DNA of 46,309 bases, from the NCBI GenBank assembly GCA_948470565.1, contig CAOKPF010000006.1:1-46309 (forward strand), given 5' to 3'. This DNA comes from an uncultured Clostridium sp. Lineage in GTDB: Bacteria; Bacillota; Clostridia; TANB77; CAG-465. Positions 7,853-18,437 of the stretch are shown here, in pieces. Numbering within the stretch: position 1 is the first letter of the stretch; each line of letters opens with the position of its first letter. The position numbers and the translations under genes were made by a program. A model generated the notes under the pieces. The model was not told the DNA's origin. It did no database searches and saw only the letters and a program-made list of their open reading frames with translations.

Positions 7853-8412
7853 AGTAGTATTCTCCTTTTTTAAATTATTATTTTTAGAAACATTCTTTAT
7901 AATTATAAGAAAATAGAAAAGTTACATAATATATAATATTATATGCTATGTTTTACATAATGTCAAATCTTTTTTTTATTTTTACAGATAATTCATAAAT
8001 TTTACAAAAAACTTAAAAGACAATATTCTAAAATTTGTCAGTAAAAAAGTGTTAGAAAAAATAATATTATTTTAGTTATAAAATAAAAATCATAAAAATA
8101 CATATGTAAATTTAATGATATTCAAGTCTTTAAATTGCATATTATTCATTTTTTTATTAATAGAATAATATTATATATAATCTATAATTGATAGTATTAA
8201 AATATAAATTTTAGTAATATATGATATATAATTTCTAAGATTGAGATTTTCTTTTTGAAGTTTATACATAATTAGTAAAAAATAGTTATTATATGTTTTA
8301 ATTATACCAATAAAAATTTTTGTATTATTATATTATAAAAATCAATTTGTAAAAATATATTTACTTCTTTACAACTACGTGATATAATTGTCAAGGCAAG
8401 GAGGTAATTATT
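7853..8412. other. 560-base AT-rich intergenic region
   Basis: No open frame with a ribosome site was found on either strand. It holds one degenerate copy of the palindromic repeat (8085-8122) and, near its right end, a TATAAT box (8383-8388) followed by the strong folD ribosome site. No riboswitch fold could be recognised. Confidence 0.5.
8085..8122 (+). repeat. Palindromic intergenic repeat, copy E (degenerate)
   Basis: It keeps AAAAATCA, the centre ACATATGT and AATGAT of copy B at 14198, but the arms no longer pair well. It is not directly behind a gene, which suggests a relic of a repeat rather than a working terminator. Confidence 0.55.
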
Positions 8413-9276
8413 TTGGAAACGATAATAGATGTGAAAAGTATAGTTGATATTAAAAAAGAGGAGATAAAACATAAAGTAAAAGAATTAAGTAAGAAAAAAA
8501 TATATCCAAAATTAGCTGTAATTTTAGCAAATAATGAGGATTCATCTAAGGTGTATATTGGAAAAAAAAGAAAAATGTGTGAAGAACTTGGAATAGAAGA
8601 TGTTGAGTATATATTTGACGAAAAAGTAACAATGGAAGAGTTATTAGTACTTATAGAAAGGCTTAATCAAGATAATACAGTTGATGGTATTTTAGTACAG
8701 TTACCAATATTTAAGCATTTAGATGAAAAAAAAGTTTTGAATGCAATTTCACCTTTAAAAGATGTTGATGGTTTTCATCCACAAAATTTAGGGAAATTAG
8801 TAGGTAATCAAAAAGATGGTATAATTCCATGTACACCAAAGGGAATTATGATGATAATTGATGCATTAAATGATATAGAAATTGAAGGAAAAAATGCAGT
8901 CGTTATTGGTAGAAGCATTATAGTAGGTAAACCAATGGCAGAGTTGTTACTTAACAGAAATGCTACTGTTACTATATGTCATTCTAAAACAGCTGACTTA
9001 AAAAGTTATACAAAAAATGCTGATATACTTGTTGTAGCAACAGGGGTAGCAGGACTTATTACAAAATCTATGGTAAAAAAAGATGCAATTGTAATAGATG
9101 TGGGCATAAATAGAGTTGAGGGAAAATTATGTGGAGATGTAAAAACTAAAGAGGTAGCAACCAGAGTAAAATATATTACTCCTGTACCTGGTGGCGTTGG
9201 TCTTACAACGGTTGTATCACTTATGGATAATGTAGTAAAAATTGCAAGTAGAAAGGTTATAGATAAAAAGAAATAA
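8413..9276 (+). CDS. folD: Bifunctional methylene-THF dehydrogenase / methenyl-THF cyclohydrolase
   Basis: FolD interconverts methylene-, methenyl- and 10-formyl-tetrahydrofolate with NADP, supplying one-carbon units for purine, fMet and thymidylate synthesis. At 287 aa it has the family length. Tyr48 and Lys52 (in SSKVYIGKKRKM) form the conserved YxxxK pair. The signatures QLPIFKHL, DVDGFHP, the nucleotide-binding GRSIIVGKP and PVPGGVGLTT are all present. The start is TTG, chosen because AAGGAGGT (8398-8405) sits 7 bases before it and no in-frame ATG is near. It appears to be a single-gene unit. Confidence 0.95.
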   Translation: METIIDVKSIVDIKKEEIKHKVKELSKKKIYPKLAVILANNEDSSKVYIGKKRKMCEELGIEDVEYIFDEKVTMEELLVLIERLNQDNTVDGILVQLPIFKHLDEKKVLNAISPLKDVDGFHPQNLGKLVGNQKDGIIPCTPKGIMMIIDALNDIEIEGKNAVVIGRSIIVGKPMAELLLNRNATVTICHSKTADLKSYTKNADILVVATGVAGLITKSMVKKDAIVIDVGINRVEGKLCGDVKTKEVATRVKYITPVPGGVGLTTVVSLMDNVVKIASRKVIDKKK

Positions 9277-9409
9277 ATATTTATGATTTTATTAATAAAG
9301 TAAAAATGTTATAAATTTACATATTTTTATCGTATTTGCATAGATTTTATATATTAAAGAGCATATTATATATATATATTAATAAAAGTAAACAAAATGG
9401 AGGAGATTT

Positions 9410-11056
9410 ATGAATAATAAAATAAAAGTTACATTTCAAGATGGAAGAAATGTAGAAGTAGAATATAAAACAACAGCAGAGGAGGCTATAAAATTAGTTG
9501 AAAATAATTTAGATGGTATACTTGCATTAAAAATAAATAATGAAGTAAAATCACTTGATTATGAACTTGTAATGGATTCTACAATAGAATTTATAAAGTT
9601 TAATTCAACAGATGGGTATAGAATTTATACAAGAACATTAAAAATGGTACTATACATGGCACTTACATCACTTTATTCAGATGCAGGAGTAGAGTTTGTT
9701 TCTACAATAAGTAGAGATTTATATTTCATTACAAAAAATATAGAACTTACTCCTGAAAAAATCATAGAAATAAAGCAAAAAATGAATGAAATAATAAAAA
9801 AAGATTTGCCAATAACAAAAAGAACAGTTAATATAGAAGAGGCAACTGTACTTTATAAAGCTTCAAATAATAAAGATAAACTATTAAATATATGTAACAA
9901 TTTAAGATCATCTGTTACAATGTATTTTTGTGATTCAATGTACAATTACTTTTATGGTGCAATGGCGCCAAGTACAGGTTGTGTAAAAGTATTTGATTTA
10001 AAAATGTATAAAGATGGAGCAATGTTATTAATTCCAAATGAAAATATGCAAATTCAAGAACATAAAGAAGAAGAAAGACTATATGGTGCATATATAGAGT
10101 TTAATGAACTAAATGAAGCTATTGGTATATCTAATGTTGGAGATCTAAATGACAGAATTTTGAAAAATAAAATTAATTCTGTTATACAAGTATCAGAAGC
10201 AATACATCAAAGAGAAATGATTAATATGTCAATAGATATTGAAAAAAGAGGAAATGTAAAAATGATATTAATAGCAGGTCCATCTTCATCTGGAAAAACA
10301 ACGTTTGCACAAAAACTTGGAATTCAGCTAAAACTTAGTGGATATAACCCTGTTACAATATCTATGGATAATTACTTTGTAGAAAGAAAGGATACCCCTT
10401 TAGGAGAGGATGGAAAATATAATTTTGAGTGTGTTGAAGCTCTTGATATAGGGTTATTTAATACACAAATGAAAGATTTAGTAGATGGAAAAACAGTTGA
10501 ACTACCAGAATTTGACTTTATGTTAGGAACAAAAAAATATAATGGAAAGTATTTGAAATTACAAGAAAATGATGTATTAATAATAGAAGGAATTCATGCA
10601 TTAAATCCAATACTTACAAAATTTACACCAGATGAAAATAAATATAAAGTATATATAGCACCAATTGCAACATTAAATATAGATGGTTATACTAAAGTGT
10701 CATCTAGTGATACAAGACTTCTTAGAAGAATGGTTAGAGATTATGCAACAAGGGGACATAGTGTAGAAAGAACTTTTGATTTATGGTCAAATGTTAAAAA
10801 AGGTGAGGAAAAATATATTTTTCCTTTTGTAAGTTCAGTTGATTATATATATAATTCAAGTCTTATATATGAACCTAGTGTCATGAGAACTTTTGCACAA
10901 CCTTTATTATTACAAATTGATAGAAGTAGTCAGTATTTTTCTGAGGCAAGGAGACTATATGAATATCTTAATAATTTTTTACCAATGGAAACAGGTAATA
11001 TACCAATTGATTCTATTGTAAGAGAGTTTATTGGTAATGGATGTTTTTATAGATAA
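9410..11056 (+). CDS. TGS-domain nucleoside (uridine-type) kinase
   Basis: This 548-residue fusion protein is typical of Clostridia. Residues 1-65 form a TGS domain, as in threonyl-tRNA synthetase. A middle region (about 70-220) resembles the tRNA synthetase second additional domain but probably lacks editing function. Residues about 285-500 are a phosphoribulokinase/uridine-kinase domain with the Walker A loop AGPSSSGKTTF near 290, the substrate segment 'SMDNYFVERKDTP', and IIEGIHALNP as Walker B region. It likely phosphorylates a pyrimidine nucleoside in salvage. The TGS part may sense nucleotides or RNA. It starts behind TGGAGGAG. Confidence 0.85.
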   Translation: MNNKIKVTFQDGRNVEVEYKTTAEEAIKLVENNLDGILALKINNEVKSLDYELVMDSTIEFIKFNSTDGYRIYTRTLKMVLYMALTSLYSDAGVEFVSTISRDLYFITKNIELTPEKIIEIKQKMNEIIKKDLPITKRTVNIEEATVLYKASNNKDKLLNICNNLRSSVTMYFCDSMYNYFYGAMAPSTGCVKVFDLKMYKDGAMLLIPNENMQIQEHKEEERLYGAYIEFNELNEAIGISNVGDLNDRILKNKINSVIQVSEAIHQREMINMSIDIEKRGNVKMILIAGPSSSGKTTFAQKLGIQLKLSGYNPVTISMDNYFVERKDTPLGEDGKYNFECVEALDIGLFNTQMKDLVDGKTVELPEFDFMLGTKKYNGKYLKLQENDVLIIEGIHALNPILTKFTPDENKYKVYIAPIATLNIDGYTKVSSSDTRLLRRMVRDYATRGHSVERTFDLWSNVKKGEEKYIFPFVSSVDYIYNSSLIYEPSVMRTFAQPLLLQIDRSSQYFSEARRLYEYLNNFLPMETGNIPIDSIVREFIGNGCFYR

Positions 11057-11090
11057 AAAATTTCAAAAAATGAATTTATAGAAAAAATAA

Positions 11091-11125
11091 GATACAAGAA
11101 ATAGCATTTTGCTATTTCTTGTATC
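11091..11125. terminator. Perfect 16-bp bidirectional terminator
   Basis: GATACAAGAAATAGCA (11091-11106) pairs without mismatch with its complement (11110-11125) around a TTT loop. It lies between convergent genes. Confidence 0.85.
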
Positions 11126-11127
11126 TA

Positions 11128-11754
11128 TTAAAATAATTTTAGCAAGAGGAAAAATGTTGCTAGTAAATTATTAAAAATATGTAGTGAAATTGTAACTAGT
11201 ATATCTTTTGTCTGGTAATATCTATCTGCTAAATATAGTGATATAAGTAGATAGGAATTAATATAGTATAATGAATGATTACTACTGTTAATTACATGAA
11301 TACCAGCAAATACAAATGCTGAAATTGTAATATATAAAAATTCATTTTTTATAAATATATTAGGCAGTAACCTAAAAATAAATTCCTCTTGAATAGGATC
11401 TTTTATAACAACTATTAAAAAGAAAGAAAATATTGATGCATAGCTATAATTTTGACCAATTGATAAATGCTGTATAGGTTCTATTTTCATAATAAAAGAG
11501 TTTATTATAGTATTAGTAAAAAGTATGGGTAAAAATGCTATTATTTCCTTTTTTAATTTTTCAATTTCTATTTTTATTATATCTATTTTGTTAGTGTAGT
11601 CAAGTAATATATAGAAAAAATAGGATATACTTATAAAAATTATTGTTATTGAAAAAATAGCATTAATGATTTTTGGTAACAAAACATTACTTATTGTTAG
11701 CACACATAATATATATATTATTAGTGCTAAAAAACGTTTTTTTCTCTCTTTCAT
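11128..11754 (-). CDS. CPBP-family intramembrane metalloprotease
   Basis: This 208-residue polytopic protein of the CPBP (CAAX protease / bacteriocin-processing, 'Abi') family carries its marks: the Glu-Glu-x3-Arg motif in DPIQEEFIFR, a second His-bearing helix (FAGIHVIN) and a third conserved region with HIFNN near the C-terminus. These residues form a diiron- or zinc-like active site inside the membrane. The ribosome site AGGAGG is upstream of ATG 11754. No bacteriocin genes are nearby, so the substrate is unknown. Confidence 0.85.
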   Translation of the reverse strand: MKERKKRFLALIIYILCVLTISNVLLPKIINAIFSITIIFISISYFFYILLDYTNKIDIIKIEIEKLKKEIIAFLPILFTNTIINSFIMKIEPIQHLSIGQNYSYASIFSFFLIVVIKDPIQEEFIFRLLPNIFIKNEFLYITISAFVFAGIHVINSSNHSLYYINSYLLISLYLADRYYQTKDILVTISLHIFNNLLATFFLLLKLF

Positions 11755-11906
11755 ATATATCCTCCTATAACTTAAATTTAATTTATATATGCTAATTGAT
11801 ATATAGATTATACATCAAAAAATATATTATGTCAAATAAAATTATGAAAAAAGATAGAATAAATTATATATTACACTAAAACACTTGAAATTTTATGTGA
11901 AGTGTG

Positions 11907-12288
11907 AGGGACGTTCCATAAATAAATGTTACAATTTTTATGTAAAGTTTTTTACTTAGTAATAAAACAGAATAAATTTCAATGTCATTAACTTAAGCTA
12001 TAAGGCTTGTAAATAGTTGTTGAAAGTACTGTTTACCTTCACACTTCACAGAATAATTTAAAATATTAGATTGTAAAAAATAAATTTGATTTTTATACAA
12101 TTAAGCATGTAAAATCAATGTGCTCTTAAGTTAATGAATTGATTATAATGTGCTGTTTTGTCATGCTATTTAATATAAACTTTTTTACATATTCAAAATT
12201 CACCACTAAATAAATGAATTTAAAATTTATTTAGTGGTAAATTTTAAGTCTACATAAAAATTGTAACATTTATTTATGGAACGTCCCT
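11907..12288. mobile_element. 382-bp MITE-like element with 38-bp perfect inverted repeats
   Basis: The 38 bases at 11907-11944 are the exact reverse complement of 12251-12288. The ends begin AGGGACGTTCC and end GGAACGTCCCT. The interior holds further inverted pairs: TCATTAACTTAAG (11985-11997) with CTTAAGTTAATGA (12125-12137), AAAACAG with CTGTTTT, and a hairpin with a 14-base stem at 12202-12238. There is no open reading frame of note. No obvious target duplication flanks it. The right end abuts the promoter region of the 107-aa gene. The class of transposase that would move it is unknown. Confidence 0.75.
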
Positions 12289-12342
12289 GATATAATAATT
12301 GCGTATCAAAAAATATACTAAATTAATTAAGGAGGTAGTTAT

Positions 12343-12666
12343 ATGTTTATAGAAAAATTAACTTATGAACAGAAAAATCAAATAAGAGAAAAAATTAGAA
12401 AAGAAATTGGGGATTCTTGTTATCGAATGTCAGTAGAAAATATGATTGTTTATGGTGAAGAGGCGGTTGAATTTTTTGTATATGATAATGAGATTGGAAA
12501 TTATCGCATTATTGTTACAGATACCCATTTATTTTCAACACATTATAAAATGGGGAATACAAATGAAATTAAACTTCATGCAGTTATTTGTAAAGAGATG
12601 CGTAATTTCTTTGGTGAAGAATATAAGGATTACTTTATGAAACAACGGGAAGCAATTTTTGAATAA
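12343..12666 (+). CDS. 107-residue soluble protein, unknown function
   Basis: A strong AAGGAGGTAG site precedes the ATG by 8 bases. The protein begins with a charged helix (KLTYEQKNQIREKIRKEIG), followed by alternating strand-like segments with 'EEAVEFFVYDNEIGNYRIIV', then a C-terminal helix. There is no signal peptide or membrane span. I do not recognise a family. It is downstream of the 382-bp element and ends before a terminator hairpin, so it is probably transcribed alone. Confidence 0.65.
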   Translation: MFIEKLTYEQKNQIREKIRKEIGDSCYRMSVENMIVYGEEAVEFFVYDNEIGNYRIIVTDTHLFSTHYKMGNTNEIKLHAVICKEMRNFFGEEYKDYFMKQREAIFE

Positions 12667-12726
12667 GGTATGCGTCGTAAATAAAAATTGTATGGAAAGT
12701 ATTCTTAATAACTTATAATCATTTTT

Positions 12727-12772
12727 AGTCCGTCTAAATGTTATATTAATTAACATTTATGGCGGATTAACT
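12727..12772 (+). terminator. Rho-independent terminator
   Basis: AGTCCGTCTAAATGTTA pairs with TAACATTTATGGCGGATT (G:U pairs and one bulge). It is followed by AACTTTTG. Confidence 0.65.
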
Positions 12773-12801
12773 TTTGTATACATAAAAATTTGTAAAATAT
12801 A

Positions 12802-12830
12802 TTGCAATTATTAAATTATTAATGTATAAT
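12802..12830 (+). promoter_or_regulatory. Promoter of the deoxyribosyltransferase-like/Nudix gene
   Basis: TTGCAA (12802-12807) and TATAAT (12825-12830) have 17-base spacing. Just downstream, TTATTCTA and TAGAATAA form a palindrome around AGAAATCA (12850-12873), which could be an operator or a leader hairpin. Confidence 0.7.
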
Positions 12831-12897
12831 ATTAATGCAGTTTATTAAAATTATTCTAAGAAATCATAGAATAAATATATTAATTAAGGAGGATATT

Positions 12898-13857
12898 ATG
12901 AAAAATATAGTTATATCAGGGAGTAGTAAATTACAAAATGAAGTAAGAATTTGGATAAAACATTTTGTGGAAAGAGGGTATGTAATTTTAGATTATCCTG
13001 TATATGTAGAAATTGAAAATTACAGTCGTGAACTACCAGTAGTATATAGGAACTTTTATCGCTCAATAGAAAAGACAGATGTATTTTTCTGCATGAATGA
13101 AGATAAAAATGGTGAATATGGCTATATAGGTAGTAGTATGATTGCAGAAATTACATTTGCAGTTATGCAAAATTTAATTTATAGTAAAAACATTGACATT
13201 TACATTCTTAAAATGCCACAAAAAACCAGTAATGTATATGATGAAATAAAATTTTTTTATGATATGGGATGGATAAAGTTGTATAATGAAGCTTTTACTT
13301 TAAGAGAACAAATTCAAAACTATAATCCATATGATGATAAAGAGTTTATTGATAAAAGTTACTTTATTAATTGCTTTAATAATTTTAATGATCTTTTGAC
13401 AAGAAAAAATAGAATTGTGCATTTTACATCATCAGCATTAGTATTAAATAAGGATAGAAGTAAATGTTTAGTTGTATATCATAATATATACGATGGTTGG
13501 ATATATCCAGGTGGACATGCAGATGGCAATGAAGATCTACTGGCAGTTGCCGTTAGGGAAGTAGAAGAGGAAACAGGTCAAAAAGTAAAAGTACTAGATA
13601 AGTCTATTTACTCTATACAAAGTTTTGCAATAGATGCACATATTAAAAGAGGAGAGTTTATTCCTTCACATGTACATTTAGATGTAGCATATTTGTTTGA
13701 AGCTGATGATACAGTTCCTTTAACTTATAGAGAAGATGAAAGTAAAGGCGCAAAATGGATTTTATTAGAAGATATATCAAAAGAAAAAATTGTATATTTT
13801 GCAAAGCCTGTTTTTGAGAAACTATTAAAAAAACTGAAATCAAATAGTATGATTTGA
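12898..13857 (+). CDS. Fused nucleoside 2-deoxyribosyltransferase-like / Nudix hydrolase protein
   Basis: This 319-residue two-domain protein starts behind TAAGGAGGATATT; an upstream in-frame ATG at 12835 lacks a ribosome site. Residues 1-110 have the Rossmann-like pattern of nucleoside 2-deoxyribosyltransferase-type N-glycosidases: ISGSSK at the start, KTDVFFCMNED at 59-69, then GYIGSSMIAEITFA at 75-88 with the Glu expected as nucleophile. Residues 172-319 are a Nudix domain with a perfect box (Gly206, Glu212, Arg220-Glu221, Glu224-Glu225, Gly227). It could cleave a nucleotide's glycosidic bond and a diphosphate bond in damaged or signalling nucleotides. The substrate is inferred, not known. 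The 84-aa gene follows at 18 bases. Confidence 0.8.
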   Translation: MKNIVISGSSKLQNEVRIWIKHFVERGYVILDYPVYVEIENYSRELPVVYRNFYRSIEKTDVFFCMNEDKNGEYGYIGSSMIAEITFAVMQNLIYSKNIDIYILKMPQKTSNVYDEIKFFYDMGWIKLYNEAFTLREQIQNYNPYDDKEFIDKSYFINCFNNFNDLLTRKNRIVHFTSSALVLNKDRSKCLVVYHNIYDGWIYPGGHADGNEDLLAVAVREVEEETGQKVKVLDKSIYSIQSFAIDAHIKRGEFIPSHVHLDVAYLFEADDTVPLTYREDESKGAKWILLEDISKEKIVYFAKPVFEKLLKKLKSNSMI

Positions 13858-13875
13858 ATATAAGGAGCATAAATT

Positions 13876-14130
13876 ATGGTAGAAAATAATGAAATAAATA
13901 TAATGAGTAATAAATTATGTCAGGAATTAATGAAAAAATTATTAATGCCAGAATTAACAAAGTCATATTTAAAAGCTAAAATATATTCTAATGATAAAAT
14001 TAGCATATTGGGAATAATAGTTTATGTTGAATTTGTTAATGGAAATGATGGGGATTGGTTTGAGATTATAGAGTTAAAAGGAAAGATAGCTTATTTAAAA
14101 AGAATTACTACTATTAATTTACTAAACTAA
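13876..14130 (+). CDS. 84-residue protein, unknown function
   Basis: The gene lies 18 bases behind the Nudix fusion gene with its own AAGGAGC site, so it is in the same operon. The protein opens with a helical part (NKLCQELMKKLLMPELTK), then has beta-like segments containing NGNDGDWFEI. There is no membrane span or known motif. The operon partner suggests a link to the nucleotide-processing protein upstream, without direct evidence. Confidence 0.6.
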   Translation: MVENNEINIMSNKLCQELMKKLLMPELTKSYLKAKIYSNDKISILGIIVYVEFVNGNDGDWFEIIELKGKIAYLKRITTINLLN

Positions 14131-14197
14131 TAATAAATATGTATTAGTATATGTAAAAGAAGCTGCCAAAAAGTTTATTAATATAAAATATAACAAT

Positions 14198-14240
14198 AAA
14201 AATCATTGAAAATACATATGTAAATTCAATGATTTTTTAT
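14198..14240. repeat. Palindromic intergenic repeat, copy B
   Basis: AAAATCATTGAA and TTCAATGATTTTTT form the arms around the centre ACATATGT. Apart from end bases it is the reverse complement of copy C at 30446. It lies between convergent genes and should terminate both. Confidence 0.8.
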
Positions 14241-14243
14241 TTT

Positions 14244-15038
14244 TTACTGATATTTTTTAGTATTATTTTTTGTTTTAAAAAAATTATAAAGTGCTTGCTC
14301 TATTTTATAACTAATTGAAAAATATTCTTTTGGTAAAAATGTGTTAAAAAATTCAGGATTAAACTTTATATAATTTAAAAAGGCATTTTCAACACAAATG
14401 TTATTCTCAGAAAACAAGTCAATCACAGTATATACATTGTATATATATACACGATGATTTTTTATGCCATAATTTTCCATTAACCATTCTGTAAAATATT
14501 CTGTTAAACCTTCATTAATAAAAAGGATTAAACAGTAGTTTTTAGTTTGGTGACTTAGAGCATGTAAAAGTTCATGTACTACACTTTGTATGCAAGCTTC
14601 TTTTGAGAAATATTTTATATTTTTTTTAAAAGAAATAAACACATCAAGCTCTTTGTGAATAATATCATTGTAAAAAAATCCACCTATTGATTTTGGAAGA
14701 TTTACTTTATGTATATGAATATTTGAAAAATTTACATTACAATTAGCACTTTTTATAATATTTTTTGCCTCTTCAATAATTTCTAATTCTTCATCTGTAA
14801 ATTTTTGAAATTTGAAAATGATACTTTTAATTTTTATTAATATTTCTATATAAATATCACGTATATTTATTATATAAAGTATACCAATAAAAATTATATT
14901 TATAGTTGCAGCTATAATATTTTTTTCTATAATTGCAGATATAATGTTTTTAACCAAAACATAACTTAATAAAAATATAATTAATAAATGTAATGTAATA
15001 AAAATACTTTTAATCCGTTTTTCTAACTGTACCAACAT
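14244..15038 (-). CDS. Membrane-anchored HExxH zinc metalloprotease (gluzincin-like), unassigned
   Basis: Two hydrophobic segments in the first 60 residues anchor this 264-aa protein, and the rest is a soluble domain. VVHELLHALSH carries the zinc-binding HExxH motif, with a further His three residues after it. About 23 residues on, NEGLTEYFTEW gives a glutamate at the place of the third zinc ligand of gluzincins. A substrate or a precise family cannot be named. It starts behind AAAGGAGGG. It is the second gene of a two-gene operon, only 15 bases after the upstream unknown gene. Confidence 0.7.
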   Translation of the reverse strand: MLVQLEKRIKSIFITLHLLIIFLLSYVLVKNIISAIIEKNIIAATINIIFIGILYIINIRDIYIEILIKIKSIIFKFQKFTDEELEIIEEAKNIIKSANCNVNFSNIHIHKVNLPKSIGGFFYNDIIHKELDVFISFKKNIKYFSKEACIQSVVHELLHALSHQTKNYCLILFINEGLTEYFTEWLMENYGIKNHRVYIYNVYTVIDLFSENNICVENAFLNYIKFNPEFFNTFLPKEYFSISYKIEQALYNFFKTKNNTKKYQ

Positions 15039-15053
15039 AATTATTGCCCTCCT

Positions 15054-15890
15054 TTAAATCAAAGCTAATTCAATAGGTTTTAATATTTCTTTAAAATAAT
15101 TTTCTACATTTATCATAAATTCTGATTTACTTTCTGCAATTTCTCTAAAATAGCTAATTTTATTTGAAACTATTTGTGAATATGATTTATTGTCTTTATC
15201 TAAATAGGGTGCAACTGCAATGCTTTTGTCAAATGGATATGCCAAAATACATTGTTGATTGATTTTTATTTCAGGGGAATTATTTAAAACATTCCTTATA
15301 CAACTTATATATGTTAATAATTCATTTTTATTAGCATATATTACAACATTATCATATGAATTTTGACCATTAGCATTATTAATTTTAAATTGATAATGTA
15401 AATGAAATAATTCACACTGCTTTATAAATAATAAAGCAAATTTATGTAGGTACGAATTATCAACAGCTAGATAAATTCTATGAGTAGATACATTTACAGA
15501 ACAGCCCTTTATTTTATCTGAATATATTTTAAACCACCCAGATAAATTTAAAATTTTCATATTAAATCCATTATGTAATAATTGTTCTAAACTTATACTA
15601 TTGCCATTAGTAGGGATTATTGCTAGTTTTTTTAGTTCAGCTTTAAATTGTTCTAATGATAATCCTGCAGAAATAGTATTTGGGAATAAAGAAATATTTT
15701 CTCCCTTTAGTAAACTCTTTAAGTTTTTATGAGTGTGGTATTTGTACATTAAAAATAGTTTTAAATTTTCAAAATCAGAATAATTAAAGCTTGATTTTGG
15801 CTGATTGTATTTTTTTAAAAAGTCAGATATATTATCTATTACATCATTGTTAATGTTTTCTAAAAGAATATTTTTCAATAATTGTTGCAT
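15054..15890 (-). CDS. 278-residue protein of unknown function, weak HopA1-like pattern
   Basis: No signal peptide or membrane span is visible. The first 100 residues are helical. The second part contains THRIYLAVDNSYLHKF, a strand-helix unit, 'YQFKINNANG' and 'SYDNVVIYANKNEL'. The order strand-'FK(V/I)'-'D.VV(I/L)Y' recalls the HopA1-type fold also found in some lanthipeptide-modifying proteins, but similarity by eye is weak and no peptide precursor gene was seen. It is the promoter-proximal gene of the pair with the HExxH protease (promoter 15947-15975). Confidence 0.5.
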   Translation of the reverse strand: MQQLLKNILLENINNDVIDNISDFLKKYNQPKSSFNYSDFENLKLFLMYKYHTHKNLKSLLKGENISLFPNTISAGLSLEQFKAELKKLAIIPTNGNSISLEQLLHNGFNMKILNLSGWFKIYSDKIKGCSVNVSTHRIYLAVDNSYLHKFALLFIKQCELFHLHYQFKINNANGQNSYDNVVIYANKNELLTYISCIRNVLNNSPEIKINQQCILAYPFDKSIAVAPYLDKDNKSYSQIVSNKISYFREIAESKSEFMINVENYFKEILKPIELALI

Positions 15891-15946
15891 ATATAGTCCT
15901 CCTTAAATTTAATTAAAATTAATTTACATAATATCAATACTTTTAT

Positions 15947-15975
15947 ATTATATCATAGTTACAATTAATTTACAA
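15947..15975 (-). promoter_or_regulatory. Promoter of the unknown protein / HExxH protease operon
   Basis: On the reverse strand, TTGTAA (15970-15975) and TATAAT (15947-15952) are spaced by 17 bases and point into the gene at 15890. Confidence 0.65.
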
Positions 15976-16042
15976 GAAAAAGCAAAAGTTATGTAAATTT
16001 TTATTATAATATTATAATTTTTTAGTTTTATTCTTTTTGTTA

Positions 16043-16071
16043 TTGCACATATAGTAGATATTTGATATAAT
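16043..16071 (+). promoter_or_regulatory. Promoter of tgt
   Basis: TTGCAC (16043-16048) and TATAAT (16066-16071) have 17-base spacing, 44 bases before the tgt start. Confidence 0.7.
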
Positions 16072-16099
16072 ATAGCAAATTCGTTATATATTTTTTTGA

Positions 16100-17248
<1,149 letters not shown>

Positions 17249-17290
17249 TTTTTAAAATACAAAAAATATTGAAAAATTTTGTCCAATCTA

Positions 17291-17319
17291 TTGAAAAATA
17301 AATATTGTTGCGGTAAAAT
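17291..17319 (+). promoter_or_regulatory. Promoter of gapA and probably the glycolytic run
   Basis: TTGAAA (17291-17296) and TAAAAT (17314-17319) with 17-base spacing, 31 bases before gapA. Confidence 0.6.
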
Positions 17320-17343
17320 ATAGCTATACAATAAGGGAGGTAG

Positions 17344-18360
<1,017 letters not shown>

Positions 18361-18389
18361 TATGATAAAATGTTATAATATATAAAGAT

Positions 18390-18417
18390 AGGCTAGCTTA
18401 AACAAATAGGCTAGCCT
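18390..18417 (+). promoter_or_regulatory. Intercistronic hairpin between gapA and pgk
   Basis: AGGCTAGC (18390-18397) pairs with GCTAGCCT (18410-18417). It is followed by TAAGTAAAAG, so it lacks the T-run of a terminator. It could mark an mRNA processing or stabilising site that lets gapA transcript outlast the rest. Confidence 0.5.
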
Positions 18418-18437
18418 TAAGTAAAAGAGGGGATAAA

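Noticed and set aside
7853..8412. Possible riboswitch in the long region before folD
   Set aside because: No conserved riboswitch core (THF, purine, SAM or other) could be recognised; the sequence is plain AT-rich DNA with one decayed repeat.
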